Assembly (NCBI GenBank): GCA_963757815.1
Contig: CAVWSN010000038.1
Span: forward strand, 104,510 to 168,509
Source of the DNA: JACVRW01 sp963757815
GTDB taxonomy: Bacteria > Actinomycetota > Thermoleophilia > Solirubrobacterales > Thermoleophilaceae
Reading direction: 5' to 3'
DNA length: 64,000 nt
Shown piece by piece: positions 27,134 through 35,807 of the stretch (within the stretch, counting starts at the first letter, position 1; every line of letters begins with the position of its first letter). Under the pieces are notes generated by a model. The model had not been told where the DNA came from. It made no database searches and saw only the letters and a program-made list of their open reading frames with translations. The translations under genes and the position numbers were made by a program.

Positions 27134-27982
27134 CTAGCGGCCGGGGCCGCCGAAGAAGCCGGGCCCGCCCGGGCCGCCCGGGCCCGGCCCGTGGTGCCCG
27201 CCCGGTCCGGGGCCACGCTCAGGCCCCGGAAGGTCCGCCAACGCGTCCTCGACCTTCTCCGCCGAGAGGCCGAAGCGGTCGACGAGGAACGCCTTCAGCT
27301 CCGCCTCGCGCTGCTCCCAGCCCGAGTCGGCGCCGGCGCGGACCTCGCGCAGGGCCGTGCGAAGCTCGGCGCGGGTCACGTCGAGCGCCGACGCCAGCTG
27401 GCGAAGCGGCGCCGCGCCGTGCCGTTCGTGGCGCCGCGTGCCCGGGTCCGGCCGTAGCGCATCGAACGCGTCCTCGACCTTCTCGACCTCCACGCCGAGT
27501 TCGGCCGCGAGCGCCTCGGCGAATTCGCCCGGATCGCCGGGCCTGTCGCTCGCCAGCTTCTCGAGCGCCGCCTTGACCTGCGCGGTCTCGAGCCCGAGCT
27601 CGCTCGCGAGCTTGGCCGCGAAGCGCGTCTTGTGGCTGTCCTCGATCTGGGCGAACGCCTCGTTCACCTTGTCCGCGGAGATCCCGAGCGCCTTGGCGAG
27701 CGAGCTGGCAAAGGCGTTCCGCGCATCGCTTCCCTGCTGCTCGTGGAAGTCACGCATCGCCTGCTCGAGCTCGTCGGCGTCGACGCCGAGGGCGTCTGCG
27801 AGCGCGTCGAAGCCCGGCGGCGGGCCATGATCGAAGCCGCGCTCGGCAGTGGCGTTTCCTGAGCTCCCGGAGCCCGCCGACGCCGAGCCGTCGCCGGCCT
27901 GGCTTCCGATTCCGTAGGCAGCGGAGGCGAGTCCGACCGCCCCCGCCACGACAAGTGCTGTTGCCTTCGTTGGAGTTTTCAT
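27134..27982 (-). CDS. Secreted helical-repeat protein with Gly/Pro-rich tail
   Basis: A 282-residue protein with an N-terminal signal sequence (ATALVVAGAVGLASAAYG). It then has four to five copies of a roughly 45-residue helical repeat of the form LAxxLGVxxxKVxxALxxL: FDALADALGVDADELEQAM; LAKALGISADKVNEAFAQI; LASELGLETAQVKAALEKL; LAAELGVEVEKVEDAFDAL. The tail is Gly/Pro/His-rich (GPGPGGHHGPGPGGPGGPG). I do not know its function. It is divergent from the two-component system at 28074, with 91 bp between, which suggests a regulatory link. Confidence 0.75.
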   Translation of the reverse strand: MKTPTKATALVVAGAVGLASAAYGIGSQAGDGSASAGSGSSGNATAERGFDHGPPPGFDALADALGVDADELEQAMRDFHEQQGSDARNAFASSLAKALGISADKVNEAFAQIEDSHKTRFAAKLASELGLETAQVKAALEKLASDRPGDPGEFAEALAAELGVEVEKVEDAFDALRPDPGTRRHERHGAAPLRQLASALDVTRAELRTALREVRAGADSGWEQREAELKAFLVDRFGLSAEKVEDALADLPGPERGPGPGGHHGPGPGGPGGPGFFGGPGR

Positions 27983-28073
27983 GGAGGCGAGCCTCGTGCC
28001 GCCCCGTAAGACGAGCGTAAGAGTGAGCTAAGAAGGGCCGAAGAGCTGTGCGCGCGCAGGCAGAATCCCCCCG

Positions 28074-28760
28074 ATGAGGATCCTGATCGTCGATGACGAC
28101 CGTGCGCTCAGGGACGCCCTGCGGCGGGCGTTGACGCTCGCGGGATACGACTGTCTCCTCGCCGCCGACGGCGAGGAGGCGCTCGCTCGTGCGACCTCGA
28201 CCGCGCCGGCCGCGATCGTGCTCGACGTGGGACTGCCCGGGATGGACGGGCTCGCGGTGTGCCGGGCGCTGCGCGCGTCGGGCGATCGGGTGCCCGTGCT
28301 GATGCTCACCGCCCGCGACGCGGTCGCGGACCGCATCGACGGCCTGGACGCGGGCGCCGACGACTACCTCGTCAAGCCCTTCGACGTCGGTGAGCTCAAG
28401 GCCCGCCTGCGGGCGCTCCTGCGCCGCGGGCAGGCCGGCGGGGAGCCCGACAGGCTCGAGTTCGGCGAGCTCCGGCTCGACGGCGCGCGCCACGGCGTCG
28501 CGGTTGGGGAGCGCTTCGAGGAGCTCACGCGCACCGAGTACGACCTGCTCGAGCTGTTCATGAAGAACCCGCGCAACGTCCTCCCGCACAGCGTCATCTA
28601 CGAGCGCGTGTGGGGCTACGACTTCGGGCCCGCGTCGAACGCGCTGCGCGTGTACATCGGCTACCTGCGCCGCAAGCTGGACGAGCTGGGTGCCCGGCCC
28701 CTGCTGCACACGGTGCGCGGAGTGGGCTACGTGCTGCGTGAGCCGGACCCCGGCCAATGA
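28074..28760 (+). CDS. OmpR/MprA-type response regulator
   Basis: A 228-residue protein. The receiver domain has the acidic pair in ILIVDDDRALRDAL, the phospho-acceptor Asp in AIVLDVGLPGMDGL, the Thr in VLMLTARDAVADR and the Lys in DDYLVKPFDVGEL. A winged-helix DNA-binding domain follows (ELTRTEYDLLELFMKNPRNV, ending RRKLDE and VRGVGYVLRE). It is phosphorylated by the kinase whose gene overlaps its stop by four bases. Confidence 0.93.
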   Translation: MRILIVDDDRALRDALRRALTLAGYDCLLAADGEEALARATSTAPAAIVLDVGLPGMDGLAVCRALRASGDRVPVLMLTARDAVADRIDGLDAGADDYLVKPFDVGELKARLRALLRRGQAGGEPDRLEFGELRLDGARHGVAVGERFEELTRTEYDLLELFMKNPRNVLPHSVIYERVWGYDFGPASNALRVYIGYLRRKLDELGARPLLHTVRGVGYVLREPDPGQ

Positions 28761-30166
28761 CGCTGCGGACCCGCATCGCCGCGGCGGCCGGCCTCGCGGT
28801 GGCGGTCGCGGTCCTGGGGGCGGCGCTGGCGGTCTACTTCGGCGTGCGCGGTCAGCTTCGCGGCGAGGTGGACCAGGCGCTGCGTGAGCGGGTCGAGCTG
28901 ATAAGCGGCCGTCCCGACGGCGGAGGCCACCCGGGCGGGCGCCCGCCACGGGGCGGGGGCCGGCCGTTCGAGGGGCCGCCGGTCGCCTTCGGCGGCCCGG
29001 AGGGCTACACCCAGCTCGTGCTCCCCAGCGGCGGCGTGGTTCGCCCAGGCGACGAAACCGAAGCGCTCCCCGCCGGCGAGCGGGCGCGCGAGATCGCACG
29101 CAGCGGCGAGGGGGAGGAGCTGCGCGACGTGACCGTCGACGGCGTCCACCTGCGCGTGCTCACTGCCGCGCTGCCGCGGGGGCAGGGCGCGCTCCAGGTG
29201 GCTCGCCCGCTCGACGAGGTGGATCGCCAGCTCGACCGGATCGTGCTCGTGCTGCTCGTGGTGGGCGCCTCCGGAGTCGCGCTGGCGGCAGGGCTGGGGG
29301 CGATCGTGGCGCGGACGGCGCTTGCCCCGGTCGCCCGCTTCACGCGTCGCACGGAGGAGCTCGCGGCCGCCCCGGATCCGTCCGAGCGCATCGAGGTGGT
29401 GGGTAGCGACGAGCTCGCCCGGCTGGCGCGCAGCTTCAACACCACGCTCGACGCGCTCGAGCGCTCCGTCGAGGCGCAGCGGGGCCTGGTCGCGGACGCG
29501 AGCCACGAGCTGCGCACGCCGATCGCCAGCCTGCGGGCGAACATCCAGACGCTCGAGGAAGCGGAGCGGCTGCCGCCCGGCGAGCGCGAGGCCCTGCGGG
29601 CCGACATCGTCGGGGAGCTCGACGAGCTCACGGCGCTCGTGGCGGACATCGTCGAGTTGGCGCGGGGGTCGAAGCCGGGCGAGGCCGTCGACGACGTGCG
29701 GCTGGACGAGATCGCGACTGCGGTGGTGGAGCGGGCGCGGACGCGTGCCGGCGATCGGGCGCTGTTCACCGTGGACGTCGAGCCGACGCTCGTGCGCGGC
29801 GAGCCGGAGCGCATCCAGCGCGCGATCTCCAACCTCGTGGACAACGCGCTGAAGTGGAGTCCGGTGGGAGGGGAGGTGGAGCTCACCTTGGCGAGCGGGA
29901 CGCTCAGCGTGCGCGACCACGGGCCTGGCTTCGCCGAGGCCGACCTCCCGCACGTGTTCGAGCGTTTCTACCGCGCGCGCGACGCTCGCGGCATGCCGGG
30001 CTCCGGTCTCGGACTGGCGATCGTCCGCCAGGCGGCCGAAGCCCATGGGGGAGCGGTCGAGGCGGCGAACGCGCCGGGCGGCGGCGCGCTGATGCGCGTG
30101 TCGTTCGGGCCGGCCGCGCCCGCGGAGCAGCCGCTCCCGCGGCGGAGTGAGCCGGCGCGCCCCTGA
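28757..30166 (+). CDS. Membrane sensor histidine kinase (MprB/BaeS type)
   Basis: A 469-residue protein with two membrane helices (about 10-30 and 150-175) around an extracytoplasmic segment rich in Gly/Pro (GGGHPGGRPPRGGGRPFEGP). Then come a HAMP region, the H box VADASHELRTPIASLRANIQ, the N box NLVDNALKWSP, the G boxes RDHGPGFAEADLPHVFERFY and GSGLGLAIV. It partners the overlapping response regulator. The signal is not known; the secreted repeat protein next door carries a similar Gly/Pro-rich tail. Confidence 0.92.
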   Translation: MTLRTRIAAAAGLAVAVAVLGAALAVYFGVRGQLRGEVDQALRERVELISGRPDGGGHPGGRPPRGGGRPFEGPPVAFGGPEGYTQLVLPSGGVVRPGDETEALPAGERAREIARSGEGEELRDVTVDGVHLRVLTAALPRGQGALQVARPLDEVDRQLDRIVLVLLVVGASGVALAAGLGAIVARTALAPVARFTRRTEELAAAPDPSERIEVVGSDELARLARSFNTTLDALERSVEAQRGLVADASHELRTPIASLRANIQTLEEAERLPPGEREALRADIVGELDELTALVADIVELARGSKPGEAVDDVRLDEIATAVVERARTRAGDRALFTVDVEPTLVRGEPERIQRAISNLVDNALKWSPVGGEVELTLASGTLSVRDHGPGFAEADLPHVFERFYRARDARGMPGSGLGLAIVRQAAEAHGGAVEAANAPGGGALMRVSFGPAAPAEQPLPRRSEPARP

Positions 30167-30193
30167 CCTGGTAGCGTGCCGCGCGCATTTGGC

Positions 30194-30222
30194 TTAGGGT
30201 GCCCTAATTAGGGCTGCCTAAC
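30194..30222 (+). promoter_or_regulatory. Iron-box-like operator, two adjoining TTAGG/CCTAA units
   Basis: TTAGGGTGCCCTAA is followed directly by TTAGGGCTGCCTAAC. Each resembles the DtxR/IdeR iron-box half-palindromes (TTAGG..CCTAA). It stands 24 bp before an iron-uptake gene pair, so iron-dependent repression is the natural reading. The regulator gene is not in the window. Confidence 0.7.
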
Positions 30223-30245
30223 GAACTCACCGGAGGATCCCACGC

Positions 30246-31340
30246 ATGAAGTCAGCACGTCTCGTGACCTTCTTCGCCGTCGCCATGGCCGCCCTCGGCG
30301 CAGCCGCCTGCGGCGACGACGATTCGGGCGGCGCCGAAACGACGAACACGAGCGGCGCCCGCGCCGATCTCGGAGCGATCAAGACATACCTGAGCGAGCA
30401 CACGCAGGCGCTGACCGCCGAGACGGCCGAGCTCTCTGAACAGGGCAGGGCCTATTACGAGCTCGCCAAGGCGGCCGGCTTCGACTACGAGAAGCTGCTC
30501 GAGTCGAATCGCAAGGAGGTGGCCGCCGTCCTAGAAGACGCGAAGGCCGCCTACGCACGAGCCAACCCGGCGTACGAGGAGATGGAGGGGATCGTGGCGG
30601 GCGTCTCCTCGCTCGCCGACTACGACGTGATCATCGACGCCGGCTCGTCCGGCGATGATCCCGAGAACGCGGTGCCGTTCGACCTGGAGCTGCCCAACGG
30701 CAAGACCCTGAAGCAGCCCGGCAACTTCATGTTCCTCACCGAGACGGCCCTCTACGGCACGAACGACGAACTGCTGGCCAAGGGCGCCAAGGCCGATCTC
30801 GACGGCGACGGCAAGGTCGCGTTCGGCGAGGCACTCCCGGACGCAGGGATCTTCCTCGCCACCACGCGCGACTTCGACAAGTACGCCCGCGAGCTCGACT
30901 CCGAGGCGGGCAGCTTCGAGCCCACCGAGTCCGACGCCTTTTCGGCGCTCGTGATCATGACCCCGACGATGTCCGAGTACTTCGAGGCCTGGAAGAACTC
31001 GCGCTTCGTCTCCGGGAGCAAGGCGTCCGAGCAGGCCTTCGTGGCCACCTCCCGCCTGTCGGACATCGCGGACATCCTCGAGGGCCTCGTCTTCACCTAC
31101 GACGGTGTCGAGCCGCTCGTCGCGGAGGCCGACCCGCAGCAGGCCAGGCAGACCGAGCAGAGCCTCGCCTCGCTGCACGACTTCGCCGCCGGCCTGCGCG
31201 ACAAGGAGGAGGCCGGGCGCAAGTACAGCGCCGAGGAGGCCGACACGCTCGGCTCGCGAGCCCAGCAGCAGGCCGAGGCGATCGCCGGCCAGATCACGCA
31301 GGCGGCGGCCAGGCTGAACGTCGAGCTCGAGGAAGGCTGA
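30246..31340 (+). CDS. Imelysin/EfeO-like iron-uptake lipoprotein
   Basis: A 364-residue protein. A lipoprotein signal ends at GAAACGDDD (lipobox Cys). The mature part is helical: DLGAIKTYLSEHTQALTAET begins it and a Glu-rich motif AYEEMEGIVAGVSSL lies near residue 115. I assign it to the imelysin/EfeO group mainly from this character and from the FTR1 gene nine bases downstream. It would hand ferric iron to the permease. CGGAGG precedes the ATG; an iron-box-like operator lies upstream. Confidence 0.68.
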   Translation: MKSARLVTFFAVAMAALGAAACGDDDSGGAETTNTSGARADLGAIKTYLSEHTQALTAETAELSEQGRAYYELAKAAGFDYEKLLESNRKEVAAVLEDAKAAYARANPAYEEMEGIVAGVSSLADYDVIIDAGSSGDDPENAVPFDLELPNGKTLKQPGNFMFLTETALYGTNDELLAKGAKADLDGDGKVAFGEALPDAGIFLATTRDFDKYARELDSEAGSFEPTESDAFSALVIMTPTMSEYFEAWKNSRFVSGSKASEQAFVATSRLSDIADILEGLVFTYDGVEPLVAEADPQQARQTEQSLASLHDFAAGLRDKEEAGRKYSAEEADTLGSRAQQQAEAIAGQITQAAARLNVELEEG

Positions 31341-31349
31341 GCCGCGCCG

Positions 31350-33827
31350 GTGCGGGCTCGCGCGACGCCAGCGGCGGCCGGCCGAGGCCCGCGCCGGGCG
31401 GGCGCGGCAGCCGTCGCCACGCTGGTCGCGCTGTTGCTGGTGCCCGCAGGCGCCTGGGCGCAGGACCTGCCCGCATGGCAGGCGGCCCAGCGGATGGAGG
31501 AGCGCCTGTTCGCGGCGCAGAGCGCGCTGTTGCTGGGCGAGCCCGCGGCCGCCGAGAGCGCACGCGCTCGCTCGCTCTACCGAGGGGAGCTCGCGCGCGG
31601 CCTGCGCGCCGCCGCCCCCGAGGCAGACCGGGCCGCGCACGGCGCGCTGCGAGCGGCCGAGCGGGCGCTCCGGGACCGCGACCAGCGCGCCCTTGCCGCC
31701 GCACGCGGGCGCCTGCGTACCGCGCTCTTGCGCGGAAGCTATGCCGCCACGCTCGCCGCGGTGCGAGCCGGCGACGCCGCCCGCGCGCGTGACTGGCTGC
31801 TCCTGCGCGAGTTCCGCCAGGCCACCCGCTTCACGCGCCCGGGCGTGGACGCCACGCTCGCCGTGGACGAGCTTGCCGCCGGGGACATCGGGGCGCGCAA
31901 GGCCCTGCTGGGCGTGAAGAAGGACCTGCTCGACGCCTACCAGGCGGCGCTCTCGTCCGAGCTCGATCAGGCGGCCCAGGCGGAGGAGCGAGGTTTCGGC
32001 GCCCGCTTGGCCGAAACGAGCGCGGCAGCCGCCGGCCTCTGGTTGATCCTGGCCCCGGAGTACGAGCGCGCGCGGGGGGCGGGCGCGCGGGCCGAGGCGG
32101 ATGCCGCCTTCGCCGCTCTCGCCCACGCGGGCCTGCGCGACGCGCGCGGGTTCGCGGCCGCCCGCCGGGCCGCGCTGGCGAGCCTCGACGGCTTCGTCGC
32201 CGCGCCGTTCACGCCCGAGGAGCAGGCCCGGCGCGCGGCGCAGCTCGTGCGTTTCCTCGACCTCGTCCCGATCGAATACCGCGACGGCACCGACGACGGG
32301 CGGGTCACGATCCCGTTCGAGATCCAGGAGGCGATCGCGTTCCGCGAAGGCGCCGCCTCGGCATTCGTGGACCTCGAGTCCGAGCTCGCCGAGCGCGACC
32401 CCCGCGCGACCGCCGAGGTCGAGCGCGAGCTCGAGGTGCTCGAGCGCTACGTCGAGGACGCCGGCGGCGGCGGCAGGATCGTCGCCGAGGAGGACGTCGA
32501 GGAGGCCCACGAGCGCGCCGCGGGGCTGCTGGACGAGCTCTTCCCCGATGAATGGAAGGAGGACGACTCGCAGTCGGACTTCGACCTGATCGACCTCACC
32601 CTCGACCGCATGGAGTCCGCGGTCGCGGCGGGCGAATACCGCCAGGCCGAGCAGGCGCGGCTCGAGGCCTACGCGTTCTTCGAGTTCGGACCCGAGCTCA
32701 GCCTGCGCTCGATCGCGCCCGGCGTGGTGGCGCGCGTCGAGGCGCTCGTCTGGTTCGGGATCGACGGGAAGGACGGGCTCGCGAAGCTGATCGCGAACCA
32801 GCGCTCCGCGCGCGAGCTGCGCGACACCCGTCTGGCGCTGGACGAGGCACTCGAGGAGGGGGCGGGCACGCTCGGCGAAGGGGCGAGCACGGCGACCGTC
32901 GTTACGAACGCCGCCGTGATCGTCTTCCGGGAGGGGCTCGAGGCGGTGCTGATCCTGGCGGCGGTGATGGCGAGCCTGCTCGGCGCCGCGCGCGCCCAGC
33001 GCAAGCCGATGCTGATCGGGGCGGGCCTCGCGCTCGTGGCCAGCGCGATCACCTTCGTGCTCGCGCAGACGGTGCTCACCTCGCTGGCGCGCTACGGCGA
33101 GAAGCTCGAGGCGGTGGTCGGCCTCGTGGCGATCGGCGTGCTGCTCCTTGTCCTCAACTGGTTCTTCCATCGCGTCTACTGGACCGGGCACATCTCGCGC
33201 TTCCACAAGCGCCGGCGGCGGCTGCTCGCGCTCACGGCCGGCGGCTTGGTCTCCGCCCAGGTGGCGGGGTTCGTGCTGCTCGGGTTCTCGACGGTCTACC
33301 GCGAGGGCTTCGAGACCGTGCTGTTCCTCCAGGCGCTCGAGCTCAGCTCAGGGCTCTGGGTCGTGCTCGAGGGGGTCGCGCTCGGCAGCATCGCGGTCGC
33401 GGCCGTGGCGGTGGCGACCTTCGTCCTCGAGCGCAAGCTGCCCTACAAGAAGATGCTGATCGTGACCGGCGTGCTGCTCACGGCGGTGCTCGCGATCATG
33501 GTCGGCAAGACGGCGCGCACGCTCCAGGGCGTGGGCTGGCTGCCGATCACGCCGGTCGACCTGGACGTGCCCTACTGGATGGGACTGTGGCTCGGCGTCT
33601 TCCCGACGGTCGAGACGCTCGTGGCGCAGGTGGGTTCGGTGGTGTTTGTGGTGGGGAGCTATCTGGTTGCGGAGCGGGTGAAGAGGCGGGGGCGCTCGGG
33701 GGCGCCGGCGCCGGCGTCGCTGCGTTCCGTTCAGGCGGGCGCTCCGGGGCCTGCTGCCTCCGACGGCTTGCTGGGGAGGGAGACGGTGGGCTCGGGGCGG
33801 CGGAACGGGCCTACTTTGCTGGATTGA
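31350..33827 (+). CDS. FTR1-family high-affinity iron permease with a large extracytoplasmic N-domain
   Basis: An 825-residue protein. A signal peptide (AVATLVALLLVPAGAWAQ) is followed by roughly 470 soluble, mostly helical residues. The C-terminal part is the FTR1 permease with seven helices and both signature motifs: VIVFREGLEAVLILAA and STVYREGFETVLFLQALE. The REGLE glutamates bind ferric iron. The long N-domain contains segments similar in style to the preceding lipoprotein and may be its docking or iron-binding part. GTG start. Confidence 0.88.
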   Translation: MRARATPAAAGRGPRRAGAAAVATLVALLLVPAGAWAQDLPAWQAAQRMEERLFAAQSALLLGEPAAAESARARSLYRGELARGLRAAAPEADRAAHGALRAAERALRDRDQRALAAARGRLRTALLRGSYAATLAAVRAGDAARARDWLLLREFRQATRFTRPGVDATLAVDELAAGDIGARKALLGVKKDLLDAYQAALSSELDQAAQAEERGFGARLAETSAAAAGLWLILAPEYERARGAGARAEADAAFAALAHAGLRDARGFAAARRAALASLDGFVAAPFTPEEQARRAAQLVRFLDLVPIEYRDGTDDGRVTIPFEIQEAIAFREGAASAFVDLESELAERDPRATAEVERELEVLERYVEDAGGGGRIVAEEDVEEAHERAAGLLDELFPDEWKEDDSQSDFDLIDLTLDRMESAVAAGEYRQAEQARLEAYAFFEFGPELSLRSIAPGVVARVEALVWFGIDGKDGLAKLIANQRSARELRDTRLALDEALEEGAGTLGEGASTATVVTNAAVIVFREGLEAVLILAAVMASLLGAARAQRKPMLIGAGLALVASAITFVLAQTVLTSLARYGEKLEAVVGLVAIGVLLLVLNWFFHRVYWTGHISRFHKRRRRLLALTAGGLVSAQVAGFVLLGFSTVYREGFETVLFLQALELSSGLWVVLEGVALGSIAVAAVAVATFVLERKLPYKKMLIVTGVLLTAVLAIMVGKTARTLQGVGWLPITPVDLDVPYWMGLWLGVFPTVETLVAQVGSVVFVVGSYLVAERVKRRGRSGAPAPASLRSVQAGAPGPAASDGLLGRETVGSGRRNGPTLLD

Positions 33828-33852
33828 CCACACATATGTGTGGGTAATCCAG
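33819..33852. terminator. Hairpin between convergent FTR1 and peptidase genes
   Basis: CTGGATT (33819-33825) pairs with AATCCAG (33846-33852), enclosing the perfect palindrome CCACACATATGTGTGG. It overlaps the FTR1 stop and could serve both strands. Its right arm shares AATCCAGGATCG with 48277-48288. Confidence 0.6.
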
Positions 33853-33875
33853 GATCGTTGCCGCGGTCTGGGTCC

Positions 33876-34578
33876 TCACCGTTCGGCTGCCCGCGCCTCG
33901 ATCTCCTCCGCGGCGACCGCGTAGGCGATGTTGCCGCGCCGATTCGATTGGGCGAACAGCACTCCGAGCAGGCTCCCGTCGGCGGCCAACGAGCGGGGCG
34001 CCGGAGTCGCCGGGGCGCACGCGCGCCTCGAGCTCGAGCGCCGGGCGGCGTACCGGCGCCGCGCCGGGCCGGGGCCGGACCCGCGCCTGGATGCGGCGGC
34101 GGATCTCAACCTCGATCGCCGCCGGGCGGCCGTCGCGGCGCACGAGCAGGTGGGGCGCGTCCGAGTCGGGAAGGGGAGAGGGGCCCGGTGGGATCTCGTC
34201 CTCCGGGACGGCGAGCAGGGCGAGGTCGTCGCGGCGGTCGAGCTCGACCACCCGCGCGCGCCGGGCTTCGCCCGCGTCGCCGCCGCGCACAAGCACGCGC
34301 GCCTCTCGTCCCGGAATCACGTGGGCAACCGTGATCACGCGGCCGGCACCGTGCTCGAAGCCGGTCGCGATGTCGGCCGGACCGGCGGCCGGGACCACGC
34401 GGACCTCGACAACCGCCGGCCCCGTGGGCGGCGGGCCGGCCGACGGCGCGAGCAGGAAGAGCGCGGCCGCTAGGAGCGCGATGAGCAAGAGCGACGCCAT
34501 CGCGTAGCGGGCACCTCGCCGCGCGCCCGGCGGTTCGCGGATGACCGACGTTGAGCCGCGGCCTGCGGTCTGAGTCAC
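33876..34578 (-). CDS. Membrane-anchored trypsin-like (S1C) serine protease, one frameshift
   Basis: About 233 residues. One N-terminal helix (MASLLLIALLAAALFLLAPS) anchors a trypsin-fold domain with the His in GRVITVAHVIPG, the Asp in RRDDLALLAVPE and the Ser in RPGDSGAPLV. The frame shifts near 33990; removing one T joins GAPLVAADGSLLGVLFAQSN to the end EEIEARAAER. The protease would act outside the membrane. Its GTG start overlaps the stop of the LacI gene (GTGA), so the two are co-translated, which is an unusual pairing. Confidence 0.8.
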
Positions 34579-35660
34579 CGCACCGGCCCCGCCCGCGCCG
34601 GCCCCGAGTTCGCCGGCCCCCGCCGCTCCGCCCTGGGCCGCTCGGTCCCCGCCCGCGCCGGCCCCGATGTCTTCCTCACCACGAGCCGCGGCTCCTCGAG
34701 CCGGAATGCGCGGGACTCGCGCCCGTTCACGCGCTCGAGCAGGAGCTCGAGGGCCAGGCTGCCCATCTCTTCGCGCGGCTGGTTCACGGTGGTCAGGGAC
34801 ATATGGTGGAGCGCCGCCAGGAAGGTGTTGTCGTAGCCGACGATCGACACGTCCTCGGGCACCCGCACGCCGTCGTCCTCGAGCCGGTCGAGCACGCCCG
34901 CGGCGACCAGGTCGTTCGCCGCGAACACCGCGGTGGGCAGCTCGCCGCCGCGCAGGAGCCGCTCGGCGGCCCGCACGCCGGCCTCCTCGGTGAACTCGCC
35001 AGGCAGCACCTTCGCGTGGCGCCCGAGCCCGATCTCCTTCATCGCCTTGACGTACCCCGCGCGGCGCGGCGCTGCGCCGGCGCCGCGGCCGCCGTCCACG
35101 TGGACGATCCGCTGGTGCCCGAGCGAGGCGAGGTGCTCGACCGCAAGTCGCGCGCCGGCCGCCTCGTCGGTCATGACCCAGTCGACGCCGCTGTTGCGGA
35201 GGGCCCGGCCGATCACCACCACTGGGACCGTGCCGGCGGCGGTGGCCACTTCGGCGGCGGCCATGCGCGGGCTCACGAGGATGAGCCCGTCGGTGCGGTA
35301 CTCGAGCAGCGCCTCGAGCATCGCCCCCTCCCGTCGGCGCCTGCGGCCGCCGGTGATGATCAGCAGCCGGTAGCCGAGGCTCGAGGCGAGCCCCTCGATC
35401 CCGTTGGCGATCTCCGCGAAGAACGGGTTGTGGAGGTCGTTGAGGAGCACGCCGACAGTCCGAGTCCGGCGGCTCGCCAGGCCCCGCGCCATGGCGTTGG
35501 GGCGGTAGCCGAGACGTGCCGCGGCCTCGAGCACCCGTTCGCGGCGCCCGGCGCTCACCTTCGGGCTCTCGCGCATCACGAGCGACACGAGGGCGCGTGA
35601 GACGCCCGCCTCGCGGGCCACGTCCTCCATCGTCACGTGAGAACGTCTCACCCTTGACAT
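34575..35660 (-). CDS. LacI-family repressor, probably of the inositol cluster
   Basis: A 361-residue protein. The DNA-binding head reads MEDVAREAGVSRALVSLVMR followed by LGYRPNAMARGLASRRTRTV, the LacI hinge. A periplasmic-binding-protein-like effector domain follows (VGVLLNDLHNPFFAEIANGI to VPEDVSIVGYDNTFLAALHH). It is divergent from the iol genes and flanked by a perfect palindrome, so an inositol-type effector is likely but not shown. I chose ATG 35660 (GGGAG just upstream); GTG 35651 is possible. Confidence 0.85.
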   Translation of the reverse strand: MSRVRRSHVTMEDVAREAGVSRALVSLVMRESPKVSAGRRERVLEAAARLGYRPNAMARGLASRRTRTVGVLLNDLHNPFFAEIANGIEGLASSLGYRLLIITGGRRRRREGAMLEALLEYRTDGLILVSPRMAAAEVATAAGTVPVVVIGRALRNSGVDWVMTDEAAGARLAVEHLASLGHQRIVHVDGGRGAGAAPRRAGYVKAMKEIGLGRHAKVLPGEFTEEAGVRAAERLLRGGELPTAVFAANDLVAAGVLDRLEDDGVRVPEDVSIVGYDNTFLAALHHMSLTTVNQPREEMGSLALELLLERVNGRESRAFRLEEPRLVVRKTSGPARAGTERPRAERRGPANSGPARAGPVR

Positions 35661-35697
35661 CTCCCTCGGCCCGTTGAATACTGCGACGGCAGATAGA

Positions 35698-35711
35698 TTA
35701 GAGCGCTCTAA
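35698..35711. promoter_or_regulatory. Perfect palindrome TTAGAGCGCTCTAA, likely LacI operator
   Basis: A 14-base perfect inverted repeat, 37 bp upstream of the LacI start and about 97 bp before iolE. The central GAGCGCTC with flanking T/A matches the usual shape of LacI-family operators. A related weaker arrangement, GATAGC (35775-35780) with GCTATC (35795-35800) around GCGCGCTCC, lies close to the iolE start. Confidence 0.65.
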
Positions 35712-35807
35712 CAAGCAAATGCAAGTTAACCGCTCAAATCGCCCAGGAGAGAGAGATTTCATGCGGGTTTATGCGATAGCGCGCTCCAACGAGTGCTATC
35801 GGGTTGG

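Noticed and set aside
30531..33206. 891-codon minus-strand frame
   Set aside because: Antisense of the iron-uptake pair; rich in His/Arg/Gly shadow text without any domain.
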